DNA of 64,000 nucleotides from Acanthornis magna (taxonomy: Eukaryota; Chordata; Aves; Passeriformes; Acanthizidae). Shown here in pieces: positions 50,006-61,992 of this stretch (position 1 is the stretch's first letter; each line of letters starts with the position of its first letter). The notes under the pieces were generated by a model. That model saw only the letters and a program-made list of their open reading frames with translations. It was not told the DNA's origin and made no database searches. A program made the position numbers and the translations under genes. The stretch lies in assembly GCA_036785705.1 (NCBI GenBank), contig JAWUZG010000052.1:744001-808000 (forward strand), given 5' to 3'.

Positions 50006-52779
50006 TTCCAAGGTACCTGTAAGATTATGTTGCAAAATTAAATCAACTGTATGAACATGTTTTACATCCAAGAGTCCTACCCATCATCCTATATTCAGTT
50101 ATTAATAACAAAAAAAATTAGCCCGCTAATACACTGAAGAGAACTAGAACTGCTGAGTTATCATTCAGCAGAGCAGCTCTTTGACACTAGTGTGAGTAGT
50201 TCTGCTAAAGGAAACTTGTCCTTGTTAAAACTCTCCATGGCAAGGACCACACACCAGCACACCGAACCTGAAAAGATGTGATCCTCTGAAAAAACACATA
50301 GTTTTATACCTTGTTCTGCTTCTAAAACAGATCCTTTTGGGGGTTTCTACCTTCCCTTTCTTGCTTTACTGCTTTTTATCTCTTACCTACTTTTAAAGTG
50401 ATCCAATTCACAATTTCCCCCCCACACTTTTTCACCTCATTTCTTATGGAAACAAGTCTTTCACAACCCACATGATTTGATGTCTCCTCTGAGCCCATGG
50501 AGTCCACAGGATAAAAGTCTCAAAAATAAACCTCAAAGAGCATAAAAATAGACAAGGAAAAGAGAAAGCAGAGATACAAACCTAGAGGGCAGCCATGATT
50601 TGTTAAATTAGAGGCCCTACTTCCACATCATTTTTGATGGCCTGCAAAAGCAAAGTCCATAAAGTGGTCAGATCAGATCTGACTTCTCCATGTCTACCTT
50701 GTTTGTTTTGGCACATGTAGTTTTAAATAAATTGGTACAAATCTGGGTGATTAACAAGTAGTTGCTGTATTTATAGGCATGAGAATAAAAAATTAAAATC
50801 ACTAAAATTTAGACAAGCCTTAAATTGACTAAATTAATGCAAAACAAAAGACAAACCGAACAAAAATAGCAGAAATAATGAAAAATAAACCTAAGCTATG
50901 AACTGAATAATTTAACTGGTTTTGGTAGTGCAGGCAAAAAGGAGTATTTTACATCTGAAGTAACAAATGCTTATGAAGTCCAGAACACTTACACATAGCC
51001 TAAATACAAAGTTTTATTGAAAATAAAACTTGTCAATCCACACAAGATACCTCTCCAATGCTCCCTCCAGGGCTCATCCAGGTTTGTTTCCACCTCACCT
51101 CAATCTTGCTCCACTGATTTGACTGGAAGCATCACAAGATGTCTGCTCCTGGAGCTCCACATTAGTACAACACAAATTCTCTCTCTGCAGCTTGGTAGTG
51201 GATGGGATGTAGTGAGAGTGCCGAGAGGAGCTGTGAACAGTACAACTGCCCCATAGTTAACTCTGCCCGTCTGCCAGGGTATGTTAACAGGTTGCAGTTT
51301 AACATGGGAAACAGCAGAAACACCACATTCCAACTCAGATTTACACTCACAGAAAACCCCACCAGTCTGTTCTAAAAGTGAGTGATGACTTGGAATTCAA
51401 TGAACTCTGGTGCCAGTAAGAGTTTTACCTGTCCCTAAATCTCACCATGCCAAGATTCTCCAAATGCCAGTGCAAAAATCAACACATCCCTCCCTCCTTT
51501 TGTTACTCTGTATCCCTAACAAAAATAGGCACACACTCACATGAATATATTTTTGTATGTATATGAAGGGGCTGGTAACGGCATTCTTGTAGAATTGCGT
51601 AACATGCTGAATACCTCCTTTATTCAGCTACGTCAATGGTTCACAACACTATTAGGACATCCTAATTTGACTGGCATTCCTAAAGAATATTCAACAAAGG
51701 GTGGTTATAATTACCACATACCTTGGAACCAAATCACACCCTAATGTGCAGCAGAGTGTAGGGCCAGTAAAGAAAACTGTTCATATACCAACACAGCAGT
51801 ATCTCACCCCCCACCAAAAAAAAAAAAATCACAGGCCAACTTCAAAGCGAAAGAAAATGGAGGAAGTTTGGTCCAGACTTTCATTTCAATATTGTGGGGT
51901 AAGAGGAACAACCTGAATTTGCTGACATTTCCAAATGCCAAAATCACCACCCCAAAGAGAGATGAAACAGGAAAAGCTCCAGCAGGACGAAGATCTTGGC
52001 AATCTAAAGCTGGGTTCCTAAGTTTGGGATGTGTCCACTAACTCTATCACAGGCACACTCTCCAAATGCTCTGCCTTTTTATCCTCACATGAAAATGGCT
52101 TCACTGAAGATTTTTTTGGTACAGAAGAGAGTTCTGAAACTCAAGGGCTCAAGCTGCTTGCTGAAGTAAAGGAGGGAGAACTGCAATACAGAACTGGTTG
52201 TGAGATACAAAAATCTTAGTTTATTTAACAATGTTAACATTTAATACAAAGACACAAAACAGTTCTCTTTGCCCGGACCTTATAGACTTTATTCCATCTC
52301 CTCTACCACCCAAGCTCAGCTCTCAGAGAAATGAAAGGGATAGCACTGAAATGATAAAGCCAGTTACTTGAGGGGCTTTTAATTTAGGTTTCTTTTAATC
52401 CTTGGCCAACCCTATTTCCTTTTAGTACCAACATTTCTATTTCCATTCTACACCACAGAGTCAATGACAGGTAAAAAAATATGGAAAATTCTAGGACAAT
52501 CTAAAATTCTGTTCTACTTACAGTTTTATTTCTGAAGTCCTAGAATTCCTACAAAGGCTTCTTTAAAAGGCCAGAGAGGTTGCTCAGAGAGATTGTGGCC
52601 GCCCCATTCCTGGAAGTGTTCACAGCCAGGTTGGGATGGGGTCTTGAGCAACATGATCTACTGAATGGCATCCCTGCCCATGGCAGGTGGGGTTGGAACC
52701 AGATAATCTTTAAGGTCTCTTCCAACACAAATCATTCCATGATTCTATGAAATGACCCCTGATTGAGCGCCCTTCAAGT
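50006..52779. other. Gap between the AQP11 and CLNS1A 3' ends
   Basis: No coding exon is supported. It contains a forward CR1 piece (52568-52752). Minus-strand AATAAA signals at 51018-51013 and about 52292 could serve longer CLNS1A transcripts. Confidence 0.5.
52568..52752 (+). mobile_element. CR1 LINE 3' end fragment
   Basis: Forward CR1 blocks CCCATTCCTGGAAGTGTTC, GCATCCCTGCCCATGGCAGG and CTCTTCCAACACAAATCATT, ending CCATGATTCTATGAA. About 185 bp remain. Confidence 0.92.
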
Positions 52780-54374
52780 GTTAGATGCAAGAAGTTTTAT
52801 TGGTTTTATTTTTTTTTTTTTAAATAACCCCATAGTGGTCACAAATGTCAAACCCTGTTTTAAACATCTCTACAAGCATTTATAGACCTAGATGTCTAAA
52901 CTTAGGTCATTAAAAAAAAGGTTAACTCCCGATAGTCACTGCAATGCCTTCAGTTTTACAGCTTATTCTGGAAGTGCCACAAGAGGAATCTGAAAGACAC
53001 AAGACACCCAAATTTACATAATTGGCATTAAAATAAAAGGTTATTAACCCTCACAGAGTAGTAGCTATCTGTTGTTTGCAGTCAGAGGAAAGCACTTTAC
53101 TACAAGCCCACGAACTTTCAGAAGGGTTGAGTATCTTTGGTTTTGGCAGCAGCTCTAACTCAGGTCTGCTGAGGACAGCATGTGCTTACAGCAGGCACCA
53201 GGGTGCCTGGGCAGACCCCGCTGCACCCACACAGACACACCAGTTGCTTCAAAACAATTGCTGCAGCCTCGTGATGCCACAGACAAAACACCACTTATTG
53301 CAGGAAGAGTGGAAATGTCCCACACCAACTACCAGCAAGTCTTCCAGTAGCTTCAGCAGGAGATTGTCACATCTCATTTGGGTGACATGTAACACGAGCG
53401 TCACACAAGGACATTGTTTTGGAGGCAGGGCAGTGCACTGCTCTCTAAGGGATTGCCAACAAGATGTTCCTGTAGATAATTTTGCAGTTCAGGAGGTTAA
53501 AAGGGCCAGGCTGCTCCACAGAGTACCCACAAGATCACAGCACGCTCCCTCTCCACCCCTACTTACAGAGTGTAAGAGCCAAGCCACCCTCTTAGCAAGG
53601 TGATTAGCACAAACCTCCAAGAGCTGTGTTCTTCACTTTCTACCTTCAGTCCCTTATTGCTGCCATAGATCCTAGATTCCTGAACTTCCTTAAATTACAT
53701 CCACACACTCAGGCTGGTGGTTACTTTAAAGACTGTCATCCCCAACTGCTCCCTAGAGTGATGTCACTGCAGCACCTGACACTGCACATGCAGGTCACTT
53801 GGTCTGCTCTGACAGGGATCAGCTCCTCAGCTCTGATCAGCACAAGCAGAAGCACAGGAGGAAATCCTCTCCGGCCACCTCTCACAGCATTCATCTCCCA
53901 CAGCCACATGCCACACCATGGAAGTCAAAGAGTAAGTGGCAGGAAGAATTCCACTGACCAAAACTACTTTTTACCGGGCGTTTTGTGCTTTGCTAGAAGA
54001 ACAGTCTACAACACTTCCACCAGCATTTTCAGGCTTCTTAGAGACCTGCTATCTGCTATCTACTAACTCTCCTTAATCCAGCTCAAGTTTAACCAGGATA
54101 ATAAACAAAGCAGTCAAATCTGAATTTTTCAACAGCATGATTTTTTTTTAATAAACCACTGACCAAAGTAATCTTGGAGATGGAGTTATCAGAGTCTAAA
54201 TTTCCATTCACTCACTACAAGGCACTTGATCTACAGCTAAAGGCTTTTCTTTAATTTGTGTGTCCTTTATCAATCTGGAGGATCATCCAATGGCAGGACA
54301 ATCACATTTAGATTTTTTTTTTTTTTAAGAACTCCTCTGTGTCCTGCAAAGTCCTTCCCAGGGTAGAAATGTGA
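52780..54374 (-). other. CLNS1A: Candidate last, non-coding exon (3' UTR) of CLNS1A
   Basis: The stop-codon exon is followed on the minus strand by a strong donor (CTGCT|GTAAGT at 55555/55554), so the 3' UTR probably continues in another exon; mammalian CLNS1A also has a seventh exon. The best acceptor I can see is CTTTTTTGCAG|TCAC, with the exon starting at 54374. The end is placed after the paired AATAAA signals at about 52800. Both edges are inferences, and plus-strand open frames inside are not supported as genes. Confidence 0.3.
52796..52810 (-). terminator. CLNS1A: Candidate CLNS1A poly(A) signals (two AATAAA)
   Basis: Two minus-strand AATAAA hexamers lie 9 bp apart (52810-52805 and 52801-52796), just below a run of A residues on the same strand. 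They are the first strong pair below the proposed 3' UTR exon. Confidence 0.35.
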
Positions 54375-55571
54375 CTGCAAAAAAGTTTGAGCTCTTACAC
54401 CAGACAATAAATACCAATTCAGGAGCAGTGGCAGTAGTGGACGTCAGTAAGAGAGCACCTACTCTGAGACTTTCAGAACTGCAAAGAAAAATAAGCAACA
54501 GAGGAGGAGCGCAGCTGTGCATCAGCCCTCCACAACAGCCCTCCTCAGGGATTGCAGCCTCTTTTCTACAGACACTGTAATCCCTATTGAACTATTTCCC
54601 ACTTTTTTCTTTCCAGTATCACACTCCTTTTTGTGTCCCTTTCCTCCTTCCACCCCTGAGCTTTAGGCTGTCTGCTCCACAGCTGCCCTCTCCAGCATTT
54701 CAAGTGGGACAGCTGGACATTCACTTGAAGGCAAGAGCTGTCAGTCTCCCTTCTGAGACAGGCAGAAGAACTGGGACAACACAGCACCACTTGAGTGGCA
54801 CATACGGACTGTGCACTAGCAAGCACTGCTGAAGCAAGGGTGCGATCATAACCCCACTGTGCCTGTAAATCTCCACAGACAGTCCCAGAAAAAACTGCTC
54901 TTCTTCTCCCACCAAGCACCAGCAAGGAAACACTGGCACACCTTGTAATGCTACTGAGAGGAGAAAAGCAGCACAGGTGATGGAAGGCAAGGGAACACAC
55001 TGGCACAACTACCTGAGCAGGGTGTTCTCTGTAAGTTGTGCACTCCTGCCAGCAATCCCATCTGGATTGCTTAGTAACTTTAACAGGAACTGTTCCTGCT
55101 CTGCTTATAGTGAAGGAAGAGATGGACTTGCAGTGTGTGAAGTGTCCTGCCCCCTTCAACAGCCTGGAAAATCCTGCACAGTAAGGGTAAAATAACAGAC
55201 TCTAAGGACAGTAACTCCCCAGGGATGGCTCCAGTGTTCACATACCACAATCTAAAGCCTTTGAGATCAGACTATTCTTAAATCAACTAAAAAGCTGACC
55301 TGTCTTCCAGACAGGCACATCCATGCAGGTTGCCTCTGCAGGGTAATGGTTTATGCCAATAGGCATTTTGGCATAGATCAATAAACATCTTTCTACGTTT
55401 TTGATAATTACAGCTCCCTTTTCCTTCCTCTATATCACCATCATCCTGATATTGTAAGACACTTCCTGCAGAATCTCATACATTACACAAATGACAGAGA
55501 GAGAAGGCTCTGCAGGACTGAAAAGCATTGATGTGAGAAATCAGAAGAACTTACAGCAGCACCTGTCCTCC

Positions 55572-55639
55572 TCAGTGATCGACTTCGGCGTCTTCAAACT
55601 GCCCGGCAACTACTGGCGCTATGTCCACCTCCATCCCAT
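55572..55639 (-). CDS. CLNS1A: CLNS1A exon 6, coding part with stop
   Basis: It encodes (D)[21 protein letters not shown] and TGA at 55574-55572. The acceptor is TTTTTTTCAG|ATGG. The exon continues as 3' UTR to a donor at 55555. Confidence 0.96.
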
Positions 55640-58600
55640 CTGAAAAAAACAGGCAGAGCCCCGTAAACAAGCGGATGACGGATGAGTTTTTCGCGGGAAA
55701 GAGAGAGAACGCCCTCTGCTGACAAGAGGTGGCCAGGACAGAAAACCCTTTGAACTTCTGAAAGCAGCCCAAGGAAACACTGCTGTGCTCCCAAGCTTCT
55801 GGCTTTGCTCCGGCTCTATCGGCTGGTCACTGAAAGTTGTCACCACTTCCTACAACCTCATCTCACCCTTGTAAAAGACTTAAACAGTAGATTTTAACTA
55901 TTTCATGTTTTAAATGAAGTTCTGGTGTAACAAATGGCATGATTCCTTTGAGTAACTTCAATCACACTCTAGCAGAAAGAGGCTGGATCCTGTTCTGAAA
56001 CAATCATCAAACTGAAAAAGAAGAACTATTGCTCCATGCTACAATGTCACAAAATAATGTAACTCTGAAATTGAGCAGCCCTAGGGACATTTACAATTGC
56101 AGCAAACCAAGCAGCAGTACTATAGCAAATAAGATTAGGTAAGTAAACAGAACTGATGAAGATGACTCTGAGACATGTGACATACTTGCTGGTCAATTTA
56201 TATTCGTTTCTGGAATTTTGGGATTCAGAAACATGACTAAATTTTCAAACAAAGGGCACTGCTAAAACAGGAGCATAACCTATGGTCATCTTTACATTAC
56301 ATAAATTTACTCAAAATTGCAGAACGAAGAGAACCTTAAAATAACTGACAAAACAAGTAAGATTAAAAACTCCTCCCTGTGGATGAGAACTAATTACGTA
56401 TTATTTTGTAAAAATCCACAACTGCTGCATCATTTTCCATCTTTCAAAAACATCAGGGCATTTAAAAAGCACAGCAATTTATATATTAAAAAAGAAGTAA
56501 TGCTACTAAACTGTTCTTCTCCCAGATAATATATTGCTCTAGTGAAAACAGGATACAGAAAAGACAGAGTCTGAGAAATCATGTGTTTTTCCCCCAACAA
56601 AAAAGAAATTTTACTACTTAAATACACATTTGAACAATCAATAAAATTAAGAGACAGCATCCTTCAGGAAAAATAGATCTTCTTTAATAAATCTGTTACA
56701 GTGTGTTTGAATGATTCAGAATTCACCCTGAACTCTGTTAAGAGAATTGTTAACTTACAATTTAGGGTATTAGGGGGGAAAAAAAAAAAAAGCGAAACCC
56801 AAACAAAAACTACAACTCGTTTAGAGTAGAAATTGCTTCCTAATCCCAGCGTAGACTGAGAAGTTTCATTTTTTTAATCCTAAATCAACTTCACTTTACC
56901 ACTCTTCCAGGAAATCATACCAGGAAGAATCAAGAGTTCTTAACACTGAAGTGCTCACTCTTTAACAGAGTAGCCCTTGATCCACAGCAGGCAATATGCA
57001 GCACATAGGACCACATGCATGTGGGTGATCCCTCACCTTTTGCACTAAGGTATCACCCACAGCATCACACTTGCTCAATCCTGGTTTATGGATTAGCCAA
57101 ATTGGAGAAACACCACTTTCATATCATAGGACCATAGAATGGTTTGGCTTGGAAGGGACCTTGCAGCCATGGACAGGGACACGTCCCATTAGACCAGGCT
57201 GATCAAAGTCCCATCCAGCCTGGCCTTGAACACTTCCAGGGACGGGGCAGGCACAGCTTCTCTGGGCAACCTGTGCCAGTGCCTCACCATCCCCATGGTA
57301 AAAAAAATTCTACTTTTATCATCTGAATCTCCCCTCCTTTGGTTTGAAGCTATTCCCCCTTGTCCTATAGCAACCAGCCTTACAAACAAGCCTGTCCCCA
57401 TCTCTAAGTACTGAAAGGCCTCAGTAAGGTCTCCCAAGAGCCTTCTCTTTTCCAGGTTGAACCACCCCGACTCTCTCAGCCCGTTTCCATAGCAGAGGTG
57501 CTCCAGACCTCTGATCACCCTCATGACCTCTTCTGGACTTGCTCCAGCAGGTCCATATCCTTCTTATGCTGAGGACCCCAGAGCTGGATGCAATACTCCA
57601 GGTGGGGTCTCACCAGAGCAGAGCAGAGCAGAGCAGAGGGACAGAATACCTCCCCTCGCCCTGCTGGCCATGCTGCTTTGGGTGCAGCCCAGGACAAGGT
57701 TGGTTTTCTGGGCTGTGAGCACATGTTGCCGGGTCACGTCCAGCTTTTCATCCACCATCATCTCCAAGTCCTTTTTGGCAGGGCAATCAATCCATGCATC
57801 CCCCAGCCCCAACCTGTACCAATACCAGGGATTGCCCCAACCCAGCTGCAGCACTTGGCACTTGGCCATGTTGAACCTCATGAGGCTCCCATGGACCCAC
57901 TCCTCAAGTTTGTCCATGTCCCTCTGGATAGCATCCCATTCTTCAGGAGTGTAAACCGCACCCCTCAGTTTGGTGTTGTCTGCAAACTTGCTGAGGGTGC
58001 ACTCAATCCCACTGGCTGTGTCGCTGATGAAGATATATACTCTTTAGTAAAACAAAAGCATGTCTTACCTTCAAACTCCCTTATCGTGTCCTCTGTTCTC
58101 ACTCCAGCCATGTTGTACTGGGTGCTGACAGACTGGGCTAGCATGCCTTCTAACCTTTCCAGCGTGGCCTGACCCTCTGCAGTTAAATGTGACAATCCCT
58201 CTTCATATGTGTAAAAGCTTGGGATGTCACCTTGTTCCAGCTCTGCAAAAACAAGTTTACGTTTATCAGACTTAAGTTTAGGAGCCAGCAGCATGCAGGG
58301 GTAGAAAAATAGGAGAGCAGGTGGGCAAATTATGCTCAGATTAACTGACTGAGATTAAAAAGATGCTTACATCAGGTACAGAATACACACAGTGATGTGA
58401 TCTGACCACACAGCAACACAGGCATTGAACCTGGGCTAACACAGCCACTGGGAACAGGAAAGGCTGCTGCTCATGTCTGTGGGCTTTGGAGAGCCAGAAC
58501 AATGTTTTTGCTGAATTCCTGTGATTTGAGACAGCTAAACTACAGGTTTTCTGCAGAGTTATGAATTTCTATACTGTGCCTGTGACAAAAAGGATGTTTA

Positions 58601-61600
58601 GGCAAGATGAATAATAAACAATTATGACAAATACCAGGTATCCAAATGCTGGCAGGTATTTCAAAAGAAGCAACTGTTACCAACCGCGGGCCTCAACATC
58701 GTACTCGTCCCCTTCGTAATCGTTGTCTGAGTCCTCATCATCCAGGTCTGGGTGCAGGGCCTGGCATTCACACATGGCTGAAAACATGGCTTCCACTGCA
58801 GAAACACAAGAGAACACAACACTCCAACAACACCCCAAAACAACAGGCAAGGAACCCCACACCGAGTGATCAAAGGGATTCAGAATATTCCTTTAGCAGA
58901 AATACACATCATCCAACAAGCCAGCAGCCAAGCAAGAAAACAAATCAGGTTTCAGAGATCCAGCCTGGTGCTCTAGCCTCTTAACAGCGCTTTTCCATTA
59001 CTTCATTAATGATAAAGGTCTACCTCCGGACAATTCTGTCTGGGGTTACCCACTGCAAAAATTCTTGACGCATCTCATCCGTCAGATTCCTAAAACTTGA
59101 ATCCAACTGTAAGCTCCACACTGGACAGGATATGACTGCTTTCCAGTGGTAGTGTCAGGGCATTAGCATGTTCCTAATGAAACTGTCACTGACTCAAATA
59201 TCACTGAATTTGTAATTAAAAAGACATTTCCCATATATATTCTCTGAAATGTAAATAAGTGATATTATCCATATTGTGTATTTATACACAAGAGTTTCTA
59301 TTTTAAAGCATTGGAATTTTACTTGAGAAGCAGCTGCTTGAAATAGTCCATCTTCAAGCCAAATAAAACAATGTGCTTTATTCTTTTTAACACACAGGAA
59401 TCAGGTCATTAGAGAAGGACACTGAAGGAACACAGTATTTACATCTCTATATCCAAGTGTCTTCCACATATAACCAGGATTTTAAAGTAAAACATAATTC
59501 CCATCCTCACTTACAGGCTGATTTGTCGCTAGGCACAAATCTGAATTCTGCAATCGGCTCAACATCATCATCGCTGTCGTCCTCCTCCCCTTCAGTCATG
59601 GGAGCCTCTTTCATCTCCTCTTTAGGAAATTGAAGGATTTAGAAGAAACATGTTTATTTGGGGAAAAAAAAAAGAAGTCCCATTTGTTTATTCTTTCAGG
59701 AACACAAACATAATCAAATCATAAACAACCTGAGAGAGGCACAAAATGTCCACTCTGTTCTCCCAAAAAAACCCATGAGACTCCAAGACTCACATGGATA
59801 TATGAGGCCCTCTCACAAGCACCTCAACTTGCAACACAGGAAAACTTCTCTGTTTATAACTTAAGGACTGAAGATTTCTGTACTGGTCACACAATGTATT
59901 CATGTATTTCAGAAAAATTGATTCTTGTTAAAAACAACTGTGCTCAAAACTCCCCAATTCTATTTTTACCATTTACTTGCACAACACTATATAGGTATTT
60001 TTCTAAATCACATTAGTTTTATGGATCCTTAATATTACTGTCACAAAATCAGTTAGCTTCCAATGCGGCCCCTCAGAGGGGACTCTTGACATTTACAGAG
60101 GATCTCTGCTCCATTTCCAGCATTCCTAGTCAGCCAGCAAGTTGTCTGAAGTCAAAAGTGCATGCAGAGCCAGTGACAACTGTGGTGCTTCCTGACTTCA
60201 CACCATGTACATGAATAAATAAGCATCAGTGTGGTGTTTTACTTCCTGTGAATAAAAGCCCCACAAAAATGGCTGCAGTTACTCACTTGGGGGCTGGGGA
60301 CACTGCACTGACAGCCTCAAAAGTACATAATTATTTTCTACAGAAGAGGCTATTCCACTGAGAGTGGTTTTTATCACATACAAAACTGGCAGCACCAAGA
60401 ATACGAAGATGCCAAGAAGCTGCCAGGCAGCTGCCCCAAAAATGAAGTGTGCAAGGAAGCTACCCAGTCCTTTTCCAACTGACACCCACAGGCACAGCTT
60501 GCTACTGTTGAGTCCAGCTCTTTGTTTTCAATGCAGTCAACCCCTGAGTGCCTTTTTCTAAAAAAGGGGTGAGGACAAGGCACAAACACACAGAGAGCAC
60601 ATGCAAAACTTTCAGAGGAAGAACAAAATGTACCCTGTGTAGAATGAAGACTCCTGCAGCCAACTAAGTGGAAAGGTTTAACACTATTCAGCAGTTAAAA
60701 CTGCAGGCCAGGGATAGACTTTGAAAAGTAAAACCTACTCCCTGTGGAAGATTTACCATAGGCAGAGTTAATATACTAAAAAATATACACACAAAGAAAT
60801 ACACACAGAAACTCAGTCTATTAAGGACTTCTAGGTTAGGGCTTTCACAGGATATCTGTATTTTCAAATGCTATAATCAGAATTAATTAAAAGCTAGAAG
60901 AGTGTCTTTCTTCAGACAAGGCTCAGATTACTTCAAAATAACCACAGTTAGAGGAAAATGAGGAAGAACCAAGAGATGTATGCAAATGTCCCCTTATTAT
61001 TTGTAATGAGAGACTGTCAGAAAACATTAGTAACATGAAAGACAGAAATAATGAAGAGCATTAGTACATTTAAAGTGTCTACACCTCCTCAGAATCTTGT
61101 CATTACTTTCTGGATACATTAAAAAAAAATTAAACGCCAGATTTTAACCTTTAGCTATGATGACCAGTAGGCATTAAGGGGGAAAGGAGACCTGCTCAAG
61201 ACCTATCACTCGTTACTCTTCAATTGAGACAGCAGTTTATGACACACTTAAAATATTAACTGTTCTGCCAGAAAAAAAAAATATATATAAAAATACAATC
61301 TTCATACTATCAATGAAACAGAAAGCTTGCTTTCTCTATATCAAAGCAAGAATGGTCAAAAAGGTGGGTTTTGTGAGCAATCTACAAAGATCCACTAAAG
61401 CCTGGTAACATGACCTATTGCCTTTTTTTGTTTGTTTTTAACCAAGCTGTGGGAGAAAATGAATGAAAAGCTTCCAGGCGGTGAAACAGCAGGAATTCAT
61501 CAAGCCTGGAGAGGGCAGCAACATTAACATAAATTCAATAAAGAAAGAAACGTACTCAAGATGGAATCACAGGGAGTCTGGCAGAGGAGCTAAATTGTTT

Positions 61601-61992
61601 AAAACAGTGTAAGAGGGCAGAGAACTGATTCTCAGCAGCTTCAGTGTACACAGCCACAAGCTGAGAGCAAAACTGTAACAAAGTGACTCTAAACAAACGC
61701 AAAGCTATGCTTCTAAAATAATTATCTTTCAGGAAAATAAAAAAGAAAATACAAGCAATTACTTAAATTACTTTAAATCAACATTTACTCCTTCTGGAGA
61801 GGAAATCCTGTCACGCAGGACTGCGTGGGAGCAGCAAGCAGCACTCCAGGCATACCTTCAAATTTGGCGTTCACCATGACATACAAGTGCTCCCTTGGGT
61901 AGGCGCTCAGGTCCCTGGAGACGGCATGTAAACTAATGGTGGGATAATCCAAAGAAAAGCCAACTCCAGAGTTTTCCAGCCAAGACAGACGA
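55572..61992 (-). CDS. CLNS1A: pICln (methylosome subunit / chloride nucleotide-sensitive channel 1A), partial
   Basis: Coding exons 2-6 are 61992-61856, 59619-59515, 58795-58685, 58242-58069 and 55639-55572 (minus strand). They join in frame to 198 C-terminal residues; the family total is about 237, so only exon 1 (about 40 residues) is missing beyond 64000. pICln binds Sm proteins, brings them to PRMT5/WDR77 for arginine methylation and holds them until the SMN complex takes over snRNP assembly; the older name reflects a swelling-activated chloride current. Visible parts are the PH-like fold ([20 protein letters not shown], then [15 protein letters not shown]), the acidic [13 protein letters not shown] loop, [15 protein letters not shown], the second acidic [17 protein letters not shown] stretch, and the conserved tail ending [11 protein letters not shown]. 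The exon 4 donor is an unusual GTTGGT. Confidence 0.97.
55710..55723 (-). promoter_or_regulatory. CTCF-like motif near CLNS1A exon 6
   Basis: On the minus strand it reads GTCAGCAGAGGGCG, close to the CAGCAGRGGGCG form of the CTCF core. It lies about 70 bp inside intron 5. Confidence 0.35.
57121..58036 (-). mobile_element. CR1 LINE, about 0.9 kb, in CLNS1A intron 5
   Basis: The left edge is the reversed CR1 tail (CATAGGACCATAGAATGGTT). The element runs through the 3' UTR into the RT C-terminus, readable on the minus strand at 57564-57917 ([20 protein letters not shown]) with a long open stretch, so the copy is less decayed than most here. Its 5' truncation lies at about 58036, about 32 bp downstream of the exon 5 donor. 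It has the same orientation as the gene. An (AGAGC)5-like expansion sits at 57613-57637. Confidence 0.94.
57613..57637. repeat. Pentanucleotide AGAGC repeat in the CR1
   Basis: About five AGAGC units in a row lie where other CR1 copies have a single CAGAGCAGAG, showing local slippage. Confidence 0.8.
58069..58242 (-). CDS. CLNS1A: CLNS1A exon 5
   Basis: It encodes (E)[20 protein letters not shown] through [10 protein letters not shown]. Its 174 bases are bounded by TTTTTGCAG|AGCT and TTTGAAG|GTAAGA and keep frame with both neighbours. Confidence 0.97.
58243..58684 (-). other. CLNS1A: CLNS1A intron 4
   Basis: A 442-bp intron with donor GTTGGT and acceptor TTTTTGCAG. Nothing else is recognisable in it. 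Confidence 0.85.
58685..58795 (-). CDS. CLNS1A: CLNS1A exon 4
   Basis: It encodes (L)[16 protein letters not shown] and an acidic stretch ending YDVEAR. The start is fixed by TTTCTGCAG|TGGA. The end at 58685 is fixed by frame, because only this donor (GCG|GTTGGT) joins to exon 5 without a stop and gives the family's [16 protein letters not shown] junction at the expected length. Confidence 0.95.
58796..59514 (-). other. CLNS1A: CLNS1A intron 3
   Basis: A 719-bp AT-rich intron bounded by GTAAGT and CTGCAG. I see no other feature in it. Confidence 0.85.
59515..59619 (-). CDS. CLNS1A: CLNS1A exon 3 (first acidic cluster)
   Basis: It encodes [20 protein letters not shown] followed by [15 protein letters not shown]. 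The 105 bases are bounded by TCCTAAAG|AGGA and TCAGCCT|GTAAGT. The acidic segment is the flexible loop of the PH-like domain. Confidence 0.96.
59620..61855 (-). other. CLNS1A: CLNS1A intron 2
   Basis: A 2.2-kb AT-rich intron with no transposon, exon or RNA gene that I can support. Confidence 0.85.
61856..61992 (-). CDS. CLNS1A: CLNS1A exon 2 (PH-like domain core)
   Basis: It encodes (S)[18 protein letters not shown] through YVMVNAKFE in 137 bases. The acceptor is CTCGTTAG|TCGT and the donor is TTTGAAG|GTATGC. The split serine codon expects exon 1 to end in two bases of that codon. Confidence 0.97.

Larger units (their letters stand above)
55640..58068 (-). other. CLNS1A: CLNS1A intron 5
   Basis: A 2.4-kb intron. 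About 0.9 kb of it is a CR1 (57121-58036) close to the donor. The rest is AT-rich apart from a CTCF-like motif near exon 6 and an A-run near 56780. Confidence 0.85.

Noticed and set aside
53076..53603. 175-codon plus-strand open frame below CLNS1A
   Set aside because: There is no recognisable domain or splice context, and it probably lies antisense to the CLNS1A 3' UTR.
57564..57917. 117-codon minus-strand frame with RT-like words
   Set aside because: It is the C-terminal relic of a CR1 reverse transcriptase, not a host gene; it is covered by the CR1 entry.
58681..58684. Using the GTAACA site as the CLNS1A exon 4 donor
   Set aside because: It adds four bases and creates TGA across the junction with exon 5, so it cannot give the conserved protein.
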